From assembly GCA_003427395.1 (NCBI GenBank), contig BFEA01000015.1:3333132-3359378 (forward strand): a stretch of 26,247 nt of DNA, given 5' to 3'. A model generated the notes under the pieces. The model worked only from the letters and a program-made list of their open reading frames with translations, was not told the DNA's origin and did not search any database. This DNA is from Chara braunii (Eukaryota > Streptophyta > Charophyceae > Charales > Characeae). Each line of letters starts with the position of its first letter. The stretch's first letter is position 1. Positions 8,172 to 16,215 of the stretch are shown one piece after another. The position numbers were made by a program, and so were the translations under genes.

Positions 8172-8966
8172 CTATACGGCGATTGCAAGGAAGTGTGGTG
8201 GTGTATAAAACAGGTGGTGGAGAATGTGAGACAAATATTAGTTGCAGTCAGACCACAGAGATTGGTGAGGATCTCAGGCTGGTGTGTCGGATGCTGGCCA
8301 ACAATTTGCAGATCACCTAGATGGTGTTGCAAGCTCAAAATGTCTTGGGCTGTTTGCTGGTCAGTCATTTGCAGATCACCCATGTGGTCTGCGTGTGGTG
8401 GGGCACAAATTTGTGGTTCATCCAACCGATGCTGGTCAGCCATTTGCAGACCCCTCATGTGGTCTACTACGACTTGTGGGGTTAACTGCAATCCAAGCAG
8501 ATCATGTTCCAATCCCTCAACGTTTGGAGCCGCATCCTGAGTCGGGATTGTCCCTGGAATCGGGAGTGTACTCTGGGCAGGAACCACATCCTGTTGTACA
8601 GGTGAGTCATGAATATCTAACGCCGAAGGGCATAAAACATGGTGGTGTGGCTGCCCGTAGGCAGCTGGACTGTCTACAAGAGGCATAGGAGTGGATATTG
8701 CCGTTTGGAGCAAAGGAACTGCAACAACCTGTGGAGCAGGCACAGAGAGAATCGGGGCAGACAAAGAAACAGGCTGCTGATCCCCGGACAAGTGACGATG
8801 TTGTGCATCCCGCCAACGATAGACAACAGTAGTAGTGGTGTTGCAAACAGAAGATGAACATGTCCCTGGCAACGAAGGTGGAACAATGGGAACAATGAAA
8901 ACCGGAGAGTCTGTTGGCAAGCGAGACCGTGGAGGAGATGGGGGTGGCAAGGAGGAACGCAGCCGT
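8114..8966 (-). CDS. Upstream exon of the same gene: Pro/Gln/His-rich region with degenerate internal repeats
   Basis: The minus frame is open from about 9013 to a stop at 8114 but has no early ATG. A pyrimidine tract followed by CCGTAG lies just before 8966, a plausible 3' splice site, so this is probably an internal exon. The product begins Pro/Ser-rich. Its second half has a repeated unit of about 27-33 residues: DHMRGLQMADQ, DHMGDLQMTDQ, HHLGDLQIVGQ. No catalytic domain is visible. The exon must leave this frame before 8171 to join the next one, since the downstream frame opens at 8171. A candidate acceptor is the TATAGCCAG at about 8170. The exact junction is not determinable by eye. The character suggests a flexible linker or interaction region. 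Confidence 0.45.
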
Positions 8967-9013
8967 CTACGGCCAAGAACAGAAAGAGATGAAAGGGGGG
9001 TGGATTGGGCAAG

Positions 9014-10109
9014 ATTTCAAAACAAAGGACATGAGTGTCGGAGAGACTGTGATGTTCTTTGATCCGTAGCAGCAAAAAGTTTAGTGCGGGGAATTCCAGC
9101 TATAGAAACTGTTGTATATATGTGTACGCTTCATAGCGAAAGGCCTTGTAGGGGGCAACAACAGATTTGAGGACCAATTTGTGTGTTGTAGTTTTTAGTA
9201 CTTTTTACGGTACATTAGTTTTTGCTGCATGTGGGGTGCAGCATGACTGCAGTGCGAGAAAAGAGAAAAAAAAACTACAGGCCACAGCCCAAAAAATTGG
9301 TCCTCCAAATAAGAATGTCGGAACAGGCCCTCATTTCATGTGCTGATGATTTTCATGTCCATACTCCTTCATTTACTCTCTTTTGTTTATGTAATGTGTT
9401 GTGAATGATTGGCACTTTTTCATCATCGCAAATGTTGTTCTATTGCTGAATTATTCGCCAAAAGAATTTGGTGTCCCTAAAGATTGTGTATTTTTCTACC
9501 GTAAACTCTGTTTTCCTTTTCTCCTTTTTTTTCAAATCACTGACAGGCAAACTTCATAAACTGAGATCAAAAAAAGAAAACGTGAAGGAATCTAAATAAG
9601 TTTATAAAATAACCGAGCAAGGAAATAGATACTAGTTGACCGGACTCAGATGACGTTGCAATTACCCCAAAAAAAAAAAGAAAAAGAAAAAGCAATAAAG
9701 TTGAATAAACAGATTGAAGAGACTTAAGATTCAGAAGAAGGAAAAAAAAATTCTGAAAAACTCTGAAAGAGTGAAAGAGAAGTGAAACAGAGGGCACGGC
9801 ATGACGTCTAGACTGTTTTGTTTTCCTTTTTTTTTCAAAAAAGAGAGGGCTCCAATCTGTCATTCGGGAGCAGCACGTGCTGGGGAGCAGCCACAGCCTC
9901 ATTGTTTCTGCTTGTTATGAAAGCTTGGGCAAGGCAAAAAAAAAAAAAAAAAAAAAAGAAAAAAGAAGAAGAAGAAGCTGGGGAAAGGTAGACAAGGGGG
10001 GGTGGCTTCCACATTACAGCTGCTGTCAGCTGCCAGCCTGGGGGGGAGGAAAGGGGCTCAGGGAATGCAAAGCTCATGTTTGATCACATGAACTACAAAT
10101 GTTTCCATG
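9014..10109. other. No gene seen; AT-rich with short homopolymers
   Basis: AT-rich sequence with A and T runs (9670-9690, 9936-9957 with 22 A, 9820-9837) and short chance ORFs. On the minus strand this would lie 5' of the gene at 7-9 kb and may include its first exon, intron or promoter, but I could not identify a start codon context or a promoter motif. A GC-richer patch at 9975-10060 contains AAG repeats and a G run. Confidence 0.4.
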
Positions 10110-10222
10110 AGAGGAGAGGAGAGGAGAGGAGAGGAGAGGAGAGGAGAGCAGAGGAGAGCAGAGGAGAGCAGAGGAGAGGAGAGGAGAGGAGAGGAGAGGA
10201 GAGGAGAGGAGAGGAGAGGAGA
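10110..10222. repeat. (GGAGA)n pentanucleotide minisatellite
   Basis: About 22 units of the 5-bp motif GAGGA run without interruption, with GAGCA variants clustered between about 10145 and 10175. The open frame through it (Arg/Glu-rich) is a repeat artefact. A T/C-rich tract follows at 10273-10315. Confidence 0.95.
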
Positions 10223-10811
10223 TGAGCGGTGTAGGGAAATGTCAGAGATTTGGAGATCCCATGGGGCTGTGCTTCTTTTTTCTTTTCTTTCCTTTTCTTT
10301 TCTTTCTTCCTATTTGTCCAATGAATAATAATGAGTATTCACGTGCCTGGCCTGTGGCGCAATCGCTGTTGAACTCGTGAGAGCTACGCCGATGTATTTT
10401 ATTTTCGTTGGCCCCTCCCCACACATCTGAGGCTGTGGTACCAAGTACTCTCCTAGCTACACCCATGGATCTGAGAGTGTGGCCAAGGCATCGAAAGCAC
10501 GTAAGACCACCAGTGCTCTTACCAACCACTTTTCTACGACGCAATGGTGGTGCTTTCCTCGCGTCTGGCAGGATTGACCGGCTTGCCACTTCACAACAAA
10601 AACATGTAGGCAAAATGTGTCACATGCAAGATCTGCTTTGCCTGGATGTTTTGTTTTTCTTAACCTGCAACAGTACATCTGGCCAGACCTGCGACGTCGC
10701 ACATGGACTTGCTCAAACCAGATGCATGAGTGTGATGTGTGTTTGTGTGTCTGTGCGTGTGTGGAAGCGGAATATGTGGAAGTGTATGTGTGTATGTAGT
10801 TTCATTTGGTA
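10223..10811. other. No gene recognised; T/C tract and GT-rich segment
   Basis: A pyrimidine-rich stretch lies at 10273-10315 and a GT-rich microsatellite-like segment at about 10733-10797. A 137-codon plus ORF (10408-10821) and a 123-codon minus ORF (10242-10613) overlap one another. Neither shows a domain. Either could be a fragment of something real, but I cannot support it. Confidence 0.4.
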
Positions 10812-10883
10812 TAGGGTATAGCCAAGTGGTAAGGCAACGGGTTTTGGCCCTGTCATTCGGAGGCTCGAGTCCTTCTACGCCAG
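10812..10883 (+). tRNA. tRNA-Gln(UUG)-like sequence of organellar/bacterial type
   Basis: The 72-nt sequence folds as a tRNA. The D stem is GCC/GGC (10821-10835), the anticodon stem ACGGG/CCTGT with loop TTTTGGC (anticodon TTG at 10844-10846), and the T stem GGAGG/CCTTC; the discriminator is G. The order GCCAAGTGGTAAGGCAACGG and ATTCGGAGG is characteristic of plastid-type trnQ-UUG. The acceptor stem (TAGGGTA with TACGCCA) has two mismatches and the T loop is CTCGAGT rather than TTCGAAT, so it has decayed. A five-T run follows at once (10884-10888), which would serve as a Pol III terminator. It is most likely a tRNA pseudogene from transferred organelle DNA or an old copy. Flanking sequence shows no other organelle gene. 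Confidence 0.65.
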
Positions 10884-11328
10884 TTTTTGCATTTTCTCTT
10901 GTCATGTTCGCTGTACACGACTCCACAAAAACAAAACAAAAAGCACGAGTGTACAGGACTATTTTGTTGGACTTTCACCGACTCATCGGGAGGTTGAACC
11001 CCGACAGTCTGCCCAGGACCCAGGATCCAGGATGCATTTGCCTGATGAATAAGCACTCACCACGCCGCCCAGAGTCAGCGATACCCACCCTAGAGCGAGA
11101 GAAAAGTGGTCGAGTTTACCCACGCCAGCCAACCCTGCAATCCTAGGAGACTGACGATCCGAACCCCTGACAAGAATGGCAGTAAATATGAGAAACTAGT
11201 CTGCTGTAAGTGTGTGTGTGTTGTGGACTGCCACCGCACCAACCCCTTTTTTTCCACCCAGATGAGTAGATCCAAGATTCAAACAGCTTTATCTCTGTAG
11301 TGAACAACATGAAGCACATTAAAATTGT
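10884..11328. other. No gene seen
   Basis: Mixed sequence after the tRNA-like locus, with no recognised motif. A GT run lies at 11211-11223. Short ORFs on both strands overlap and carry no domain. Confidence 0.4.
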
Positions 11329-11560
11329 TATATTGCCTACGGAGCATGCTGAAACTGTTTTATCCTGCAGGCTCGAGGGGCCGTAAAAAAAAACACGGCT
11401 CTGGTATGCTACGGGTTTCCCCGTGTGCCTATAGGTAGGAGTAGTGGTAGGTAGGTAGTGTGAGGAAAAATTGAGAGAAGAGTATAGTTGAAAAAAAGAA
11501 AAAAAAAAACTGTTTTATTGCATACGAAGCACGGTAAAACTGTTTTATTCAAATTTATTG
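11329..11560. repeat. Two copies of a ~30-bp AT-rich motif, ~185 bp apart
   Basis: The order ATTGC(A/C)TACG(A/G)AGCA, then AAACTGTTTTAT, occurs at about 11331-11365 and again at about 11517-11550. An extra ACTGTTTTATTG immediately precedes the second. On the minus strand these contain AATAAAAC, and AATAAA occurs just downstream of the exon copy at 11600-11727, so they might act as polyadenylation elements for a minus-strand transcript. A T/A homopolymer lies between them (11490-11510). Confidence 0.45.
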
Positions 11561-11599
11561 CCCTTTCCTTACTTTGGCTTTTTGCTGGGTTTTCTCTTT

Positions 11600-11727
11600 T
11601 ATTTCTTCTTGCAGCTCCTCTTTTATTGTGCCTCTCATGTATGAGACTCGCCATGTTCAGTGGTAGAGCATGAATGAAACTGCCCACATCCCCATGTGCC
11701 ATAATGGCCCAAGTGCACACTAAGACG
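11600..11727 (-). pseudogene. Second copy of the terminal exon found at 7150-7274
   Basis: On the minus strand this reads TGGGCCATTATGGCACAT and continues through ATGGCGAGTCTC, TGAGAGGCAC and GAGGAGCTGCAAGAAGAA, matching 7274-7150 block by block. Encoded segments include WAIMAHGDVGSF, NMASLIHERH and, in another frame, TIKEELQEE. Homology begins right after an AG (CGTCTTAG, minus strand), at the same point as in the 7.2-kb copy. No other exon of that gene accompanies it, and the LINE begins within about 40-60 bp on the other side. It is either a truncated copy or a fragment shared by both loci through a mobile element. Confidence 0.5.
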
Positions 11728-11767
11728 ATCCTCGGATGGAGGAACGAGCCCGGCCCAGGACCAGGAA

Positions 11768-12766
11768 ATGGAACCGGTATCACTGACTGACGATCCACAC
11801 CTTGCCGGCCCTCTTCCACACATGGAAGAGAATCCCAGCATCCATCCGGCACTTGACCTAGATATGATAACGGATTCTCAGGAAGAGGGGTCTGACAAAG
11901 GGATGCTTCACCAGGCTCTACAAGAGTCTGCATCAGAGGAAGAAATGCCTGGGGGAATGGCGGAAGCTGAAACAAGCCCATCCCACGGCAAGCCGGCGCA
12001 GACCAATATGATTCGTGACAAGGCCGTAAGAGCACAGTTGAAAGAACTTACAGATTGGATACTTCAGAACTCGTTGTCCCCAACTGGTGCACCTATCTGC
12101 GACCTCATAACTCCATTGCACTGGGAAAAATTGCGCCGACGCATCATGGCTAAGCAGCAAATCAAGCAAGCGGTCAACAAATATCAAAATATCGATGAGA
12201 TTGACTGGGGACAGGTAGCGAAAGTTACTATCTCCACAGTCTCTGCACTGTTTATGGAGCTCTACAGTAAAACTGAGGGCTACAGGCACTCCGCCCAGCT
12301 GGTGCAGGTGCGCAACAGGAAAGGGACCTTGGGCTTGCACACTGACGACAGCCAATTCTGGCTGACTGTGCTGATCGAAGAAATAGGGGCAGTTCTTCAT
12401 ATGGGCACAAACCACATGCAGTTGATTCAAGCCCAACCCCCCATACTGCAGAGGATCCCGCCCAATCTGTTGGTCGGGCCCCTCATAACTCGAGGGGAGC
12501 AGCCACTAAACACCTCCCTCGCCTCCCAGGTAATGAACCTGTTAGACATCGAAGACGACGCCCGCGACCATGACAGCGGGTCAGATGCACAGTCTGAGGG
12601 CGGGGAGTCTGATTCGGACGAGGATTTTGACAACGGACCGCTCTCTATGGTTAGACCAAAAATAGTATCAACCTCCAAATCTTCAACCATCTTGCCCATT
12701 GGAACAACTCCGATGCTCCTCCCGACCATCAAATACCTGCAACTGCCTAGTACAGGGGAAGTGTAG
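11768..12766 (+). CDS. LINE ORF1 protein, 332 aa, unrecognised acidic type
   Basis: The first ATG after an in-frame TAA (near 11692) gives 332 residues. The N-terminal ~90 residues are Glu/Ser-rich (SQEEGSDKG, ESASEEEMPGG). The middle (about 90-240) looks folded, with LKELTDWILQNS, ALFMELYSKTEGYRH and FWLTVLIEEIGAVLH. The C-terminal part is strongly acidic (DIEDDARDHDSGSDAQSEGG, DSDEDFDNGP). No CCHC knuckle, RRM or coiled coil was recognised, unlike many LINE ORF1 proteins, which bind the element RNA. Position directly upstream of ORF2 supports an ORF1 role. Translation of ORF2 would need reinitiation or internal entry across 29 nt. The frame is intact with no N bases. Confidence 0.75.
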   Translation: MEPVSLTDDPHLAGPLPHMEENPSIHPALDLDMITDSQEEGSDKGMLHQALQESASEEEMPGGMAEAETSPSHGKPAQTNMIRDKAVRAQLKELTDWILQNSLSPTGAPICDLITPLHWEKLRRRIMAKQQIKQAVNKYQNIDEIDWGQVAKVTISTVSALFMELYSKTEGYRHSAQLVQVRNRKGTLGLHTDDSQFWLTVLIEEIGAVLHMGTNHMQLIQAQPPILQRIPPNLLVGPLITRGEQPLNTSLASQVMNLLDIEDDARDHDSGSDAQSEGGESDSDEDFDNGPLSMVRPKIVSTSKSSTILPIGTTPMLLPTIKYLQLPSTGEV

Positions 12767-12795
12767 AACACCCGCCTCAAAGGAAAAATAAGAGA

Positions 12796-15700
12796 ATGAA
12801 CAACATGTTCTCACAGATGGACTGCATTCCTTATCAATATCCCCCATCCCCCCCCCCTCCTGAGCCCCCTCTCTCCCCACAGGTCTCCCCCCCTCTTAGG
12901 AAGCCTCCCGAGTGGGTAAAAAAGCTCAGGCAAGCCGACCTAGACATTATAGCTCTTAACTTGAACGGCTTGGCACAAGCATCACAAGGGAAACGCGATG
13001 CCATCTGGCGAATGATGAAGGGGGATGACGCAGGTCAGTGGCTAGATGTCATATGTGTGCAAGAAACTCACCTTACACACTCCCCCGCGCATAAGGCAAA
13101 GGAAAAGTGGGTATGGCCGTACACATCATTCTCAGCGCCAGCTAGATCCGGAGCCTCAACAGGGGTGGCCATNTGGATACCTCCCTCCTCACGGGTCGTC
13201 CCCACGACATGCGAGTACGACAAGCATGACGGCAGGTGGGTGTACGTTAAAGTGACAATAGGCGAGGAGGAGATAGGAATTGTNAGTGTATATGGCCCAA
13301 ATGATCCCAGGGACCGCGTCCAGTTCCTGCATCGACTCTACCAAGAGCTANCATCAGGCGCCCCGCTCCTCATCGCCNGGGATTTTAATATAACACCAGA
13401 TCCGATATTGGATAGACGATCCTCCTCGCNGCGGGGGACGAGGGATACCCCTCAACATACCCCGGCCCCGGATGCGGAAATGCTGGCAAGATTNATGGCG
13501 GCATTGCAACTTAAAGATACCTACAGAATGCTCCATCCAAATAAGAGAGCATACACATGTGNCCNCTCAAGAGGTGTAGCGGGCACATCTAACTCCCGAA
13601 TCGATCTTATCCTCGTCTCAGAGGACCTCATTGGCACAGTACTAGTGGCTGATATCATGACCTTCAGTCCCTNCAAGTCCTTCGACCACAGAGGAATAGT
13701 GTTGGGGATCTCCTTTCTTAATCAAANAGANAGGGGGCCCGACTTCTATAAATTNAANGCCTCTTTGTTGAACCTCCAAACATTAAAAGATTTGGTGAGG
13801 ACATTCTGGGAATACTGGGTTACCCAACGAGATTCGGCTCTCTCTGTAGTGGAATGGTTTAATAATGGTATTGCCCAACTGAGGGATAGGATAAGGAAAT
13901 TCTCAATTAATCATGCTAGGGAACGCAAAGCCATATTGGACAAGCTCTTGAAGAATCTGGAAGACTGGGATAAAAAACTGCATACAACTCCCTTGGATGA
14001 CGAGACTTTTAACAAACTGCAGACAGCAAGGGACCATTTGCAGAACTTCCTAGACCACCAGGCTGAGGCATGGAGAGTGCAAGCAAGAATAAGGCGGCAA
14101 GACACGGAGGGGACAATGGCCAGGGCCTTTTTCAGAAAAGCCAGGCCCTTTTTCAGAAAAGCCAGTGCTAGAGCACGAGCAACAATGGTTGCCACATTAA
14201 AACACCCCTTTAGCCCAACCCTCCCTGATGCCACTAACGCCTACACCATTGTTGACTATGCGGCCCAATTCTATCACAAACTTTACACATCAGAATCCTC
14301 NCAATGGGGGAGTGAGCAGCTCANGAATGNCCGNACCCAGATGCTCCAGCATCTTCCGGCNGTGCTGTCAAATCAGCAAAGAATGCACTTGGACACCCCC
14401 CTCTCCATGGATGAACTGNTGAAGGCATTACAAGGNATGGAGGACGAGAAAACTCCCGGCCTGGACTCCTTCCCAAAGGAGTTTTGGCTCNAGCANTGGG
14501 AANTTTTCAAGACCAGCCTGTCGNAGTATGTTGAAGCCGTAAGGCAAGAAGGAACCTTCGGTGGTTTGATAAGCCAAGGGGTCACAACTTTGCTATACAA
14601 GAAAGGGGATAAGGCNGACGTTCNGAANTACAGGCCAATCACACTTCTGCCCCTCCCCTATAAGATTGTNTNTAAAGCCCNCACAAATAGACTGCTTCCG
14701 TTTATGGCCCACCTCATCCATCCCGACNAGANAGGATTTATGCCACAAAGGAATATTCAAGATAATGTCCTACTTGTCAATGAAACTATCAAGTACGCNA
14801 GACAGNGTAAGAGAGACGCGNCAATCCTGTTTATAGATTTCGAAAAGGCATACGACCATGTGGACTGGGACTTTCTGGACTGCTGCCTGCAACAAATGAA
14901 CTTTGGGGNATCCTTCAGGGAATGGGTATCCATAATGCACAGAACGNNCGCCACTAACATTATGATTAACGGCCACTTGTCCCCCCCTTTTCAGTTGCAN
15001 CGATCCGTGCGACAAGGTGACCCCATTGCCCCTCTCNTTTTCGTGCTGGTTATGGAGGCANTNGCAGCCATGATCCGAGCAAACCCGACAATTGAACGGA
15101 TTGANATNCNGGAACTACCACCCCACCTTGTGCCTGTCACATCCTTGTTTGNGGACGACCTTACGGTGCTCATCAAAGCTACAACATCCTCTCTACAAGN
15201 NCTGACAGACACCATACACATCTTCTCCATGGCGGCCGATATGAAGGTAAANTGGGGCNCCAAAACAGAAGGGTGGTGGTTGAGTCCAACGNGACTAATC
15301 CCNCCCCCGACACCCCCAGTAAATTGGCGCCCTGGAGAGGAAGCGATCANAATTTTGGGTATCAGGCNCACANCGCTAGGCCCCCCAAAAGACCATGGAG
15401 AAGTGCTAGTGGAAACANCGCTTAAAAGGTTGGNCAAATGGGACGGCCTCCACACATCTCTCATAGGNAGGGCGCTNGCAATTAACAATGNTGTTCTAGC
15501 NTCANTATGGTACAAAACGNCCTTCNGGGATATCCCTAAAGCGCAACTGACANCCCTGCGCACAGCAGTCGCNNCCTACTTATGGAAGAACGATCACCAA
15601 CAGGAGCGATGCATTAAGCGCNTGGGNTGGAAGTACATCACCCAACCCAAGAAGGTGGNTGGCCTGGGCATACTGGACCCAGGGGATGAGATCAAAGCAC

Positions 15701-16215
15701 TTATTTTCAAAGTTATTACTCGACTACTGNTGGCCACGGACGTCCCCTGGGTACCACTGACACTTATACAACTAGCCCAANTGGCCCCCNCATCCATGCT
15801 CGATAACCCCGTCCACCNGCTGCGCTGGTTTACAAATAAAGCCTGGTCTATCCCTGGCCCGCCACGACATAAGCGAGATGGGACTNCNCAGAATGCTACC
15901 AAATGGGACCTCAAAAATGATCCCCTCTGNACAAATATCCTGCACCTGTGGCGAGAAATGGGCCCANATAATAAACCCCCCCCTGCCCNNTGGCATGAAA
16001 TCTGGAGACAACCCNTTTTNGGGAACCCGCACATACNNGATGATAATGGGCAACCCTTTTCTCTTACAACTGGCAGCCATTGGTTGACATGGGTGAAAAA
16101 GGGTTTGTTCATCATAGGGGATCTGTGGGACGTCCAACGGGGAGCATGGAAAACACCACAACAGTTGCGACCGGTCCTCAGGCACATTAAGAACAGCCAA
16201 GCAAAACTCGACTAG
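12796..16215 (+). CDS. LINE ORF2, N-terminal part: EEP endonuclease and reverse transcriptase
   Basis: A Pro-rich leader (residues ~15-40) precedes the endonuclease: LNLNGL (~56-61), VQETHL with catalytic E90, SVYGPN, DFN at 196-198, SRID with D270 and FDHRG with H298. These are the catalytic and metal-binding positions of the APE-like fold and all are kept. The reverse transcriptase follows: YKKGDK and YRPITLL, GFMPQRNIQDN, motif A FIDFEKAYDHVDW (D681), motif B RQGDPIAPL, and motif C F-x-DD (D787, D788; x is a GNG codon). The thumb region contains GLGILDP. A ~120-residue basic, helical stretch lies between the domains, with a 21-bp in-frame duplication giving FFRKA twice. The frame stops at a TAG (16213-16215), but homologous sequence continues in frame. 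About 80-85 codons hold an N, so the exact protein is unknown. Confidence 0.9.
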   Translation: MNNMFSQMDCIPYQYPPSPPPPEPPLSPQVSPPLRKPPEWVKKLRQADLDIIALNLNGLAQASQGKRDAIWRMMKGDDAGQWLDVICVQETHLTHSPAHKAKEKWVWPYTSFSAPARSGASTGVAXWIPPSSRVVPTTCEYDKHDGRWVYVKVTIGEEEIGIXSVYGPNDPRDRVQFLHRLYQELXSGAPLLIAXDFNITPDPILDRRSSSXRGTRDTPQHTPAPDAEMLARXMAALQLKDTYRMLHPNKRAYTCXXSRGVAGTSNSRIDLILVSEDLIGTVLVADIMTFSPXKSFDHRGIVLGISFLNQXXRGPDFYKXXASLLNLQTLKDLVRTFWEYWVTQRDSALSVVEWFNNGIAQLRDRIRKFSINHARERKAILDKLLKNLEDWDKKLHTTPLDDETFNKLQTARDHLQNFLDHQAEAWRVQARIRRQDTEGTMARAFFRKARPFFRKASARARATMVATLKHPFSPTLPDATNAYTIVDYAAQFYHKLYTSESXQWGSEQLXNXXTQMLQHLPXVLSNQQRMHLDTPLSMDELXKALQXMEDEKTPGLDSFPKEFWLXXWEXFKTSLSXYVEAVRQEGTFGGLISQGVTTLLYKKGDKXDVXXYRPITLLPLPYKIXXKAXTNRLLPFMAHLIHPDXXGFMPQRNIQDNVLLVNETIKYXRQXKRDAXILFIDFEKAYDHVDWDFLDCCLQQMNFGXSFREWVSIMHRTXATNIMINGHLSPPFQLXRSVRQGDPIAPLXFVLVMEAXAAMIRANPTIERIXXXELPPHLVPVTSLFXDDLTVLIKATTSSLQXLTDTIHIFSMAADMKVXWGXKTEGWWLSPTXLIXPPTPPVNWRPGEEAIXILGIRXTXLGPPKDHGEVLVETXLKRLXKWDGLHTSLIXRAXAINNXVLXSXWYKTXFXDIPKAQLTXLRTAVXXYLWKNDHQQERCIKRXXWKYITQPKKVXGLGILDPGDEIKALIFKVITRLLXATDVPWVPLTLIQLAQXAPXSMLDNPVHXLRWFTNKAWSIPGPPRHKRDGTXQNATKWDLKNDPLXTNILHLWREMGPXNKPPPAXWHEIWRQPXXGNPHIXDDNGQPFSLTTGSHWLTWVKKGLFIIGDLWDVQRGAWKTPQQLRPVLRHIKNSQAKLD
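14119..14162 (+). repeat. In-frame 21-bp tandem duplication inside ORF2
   Basis: The segment CCTTTTTCAGAAAAGCCAG occurs twice in succession, giving FFRKA-RP-FFRKA without shifting the frame. It lies in the region between the endonuclease and the reverse transcriptase and could be specific to this copy. Confidence 0.7.

Noticed and set aside
11008-11030. tRNA T-arm-like sequence (GAGGTTGAACCCC)
   Set aside because: No D arm, anticodon stem or acceptor pairing could be found around it.
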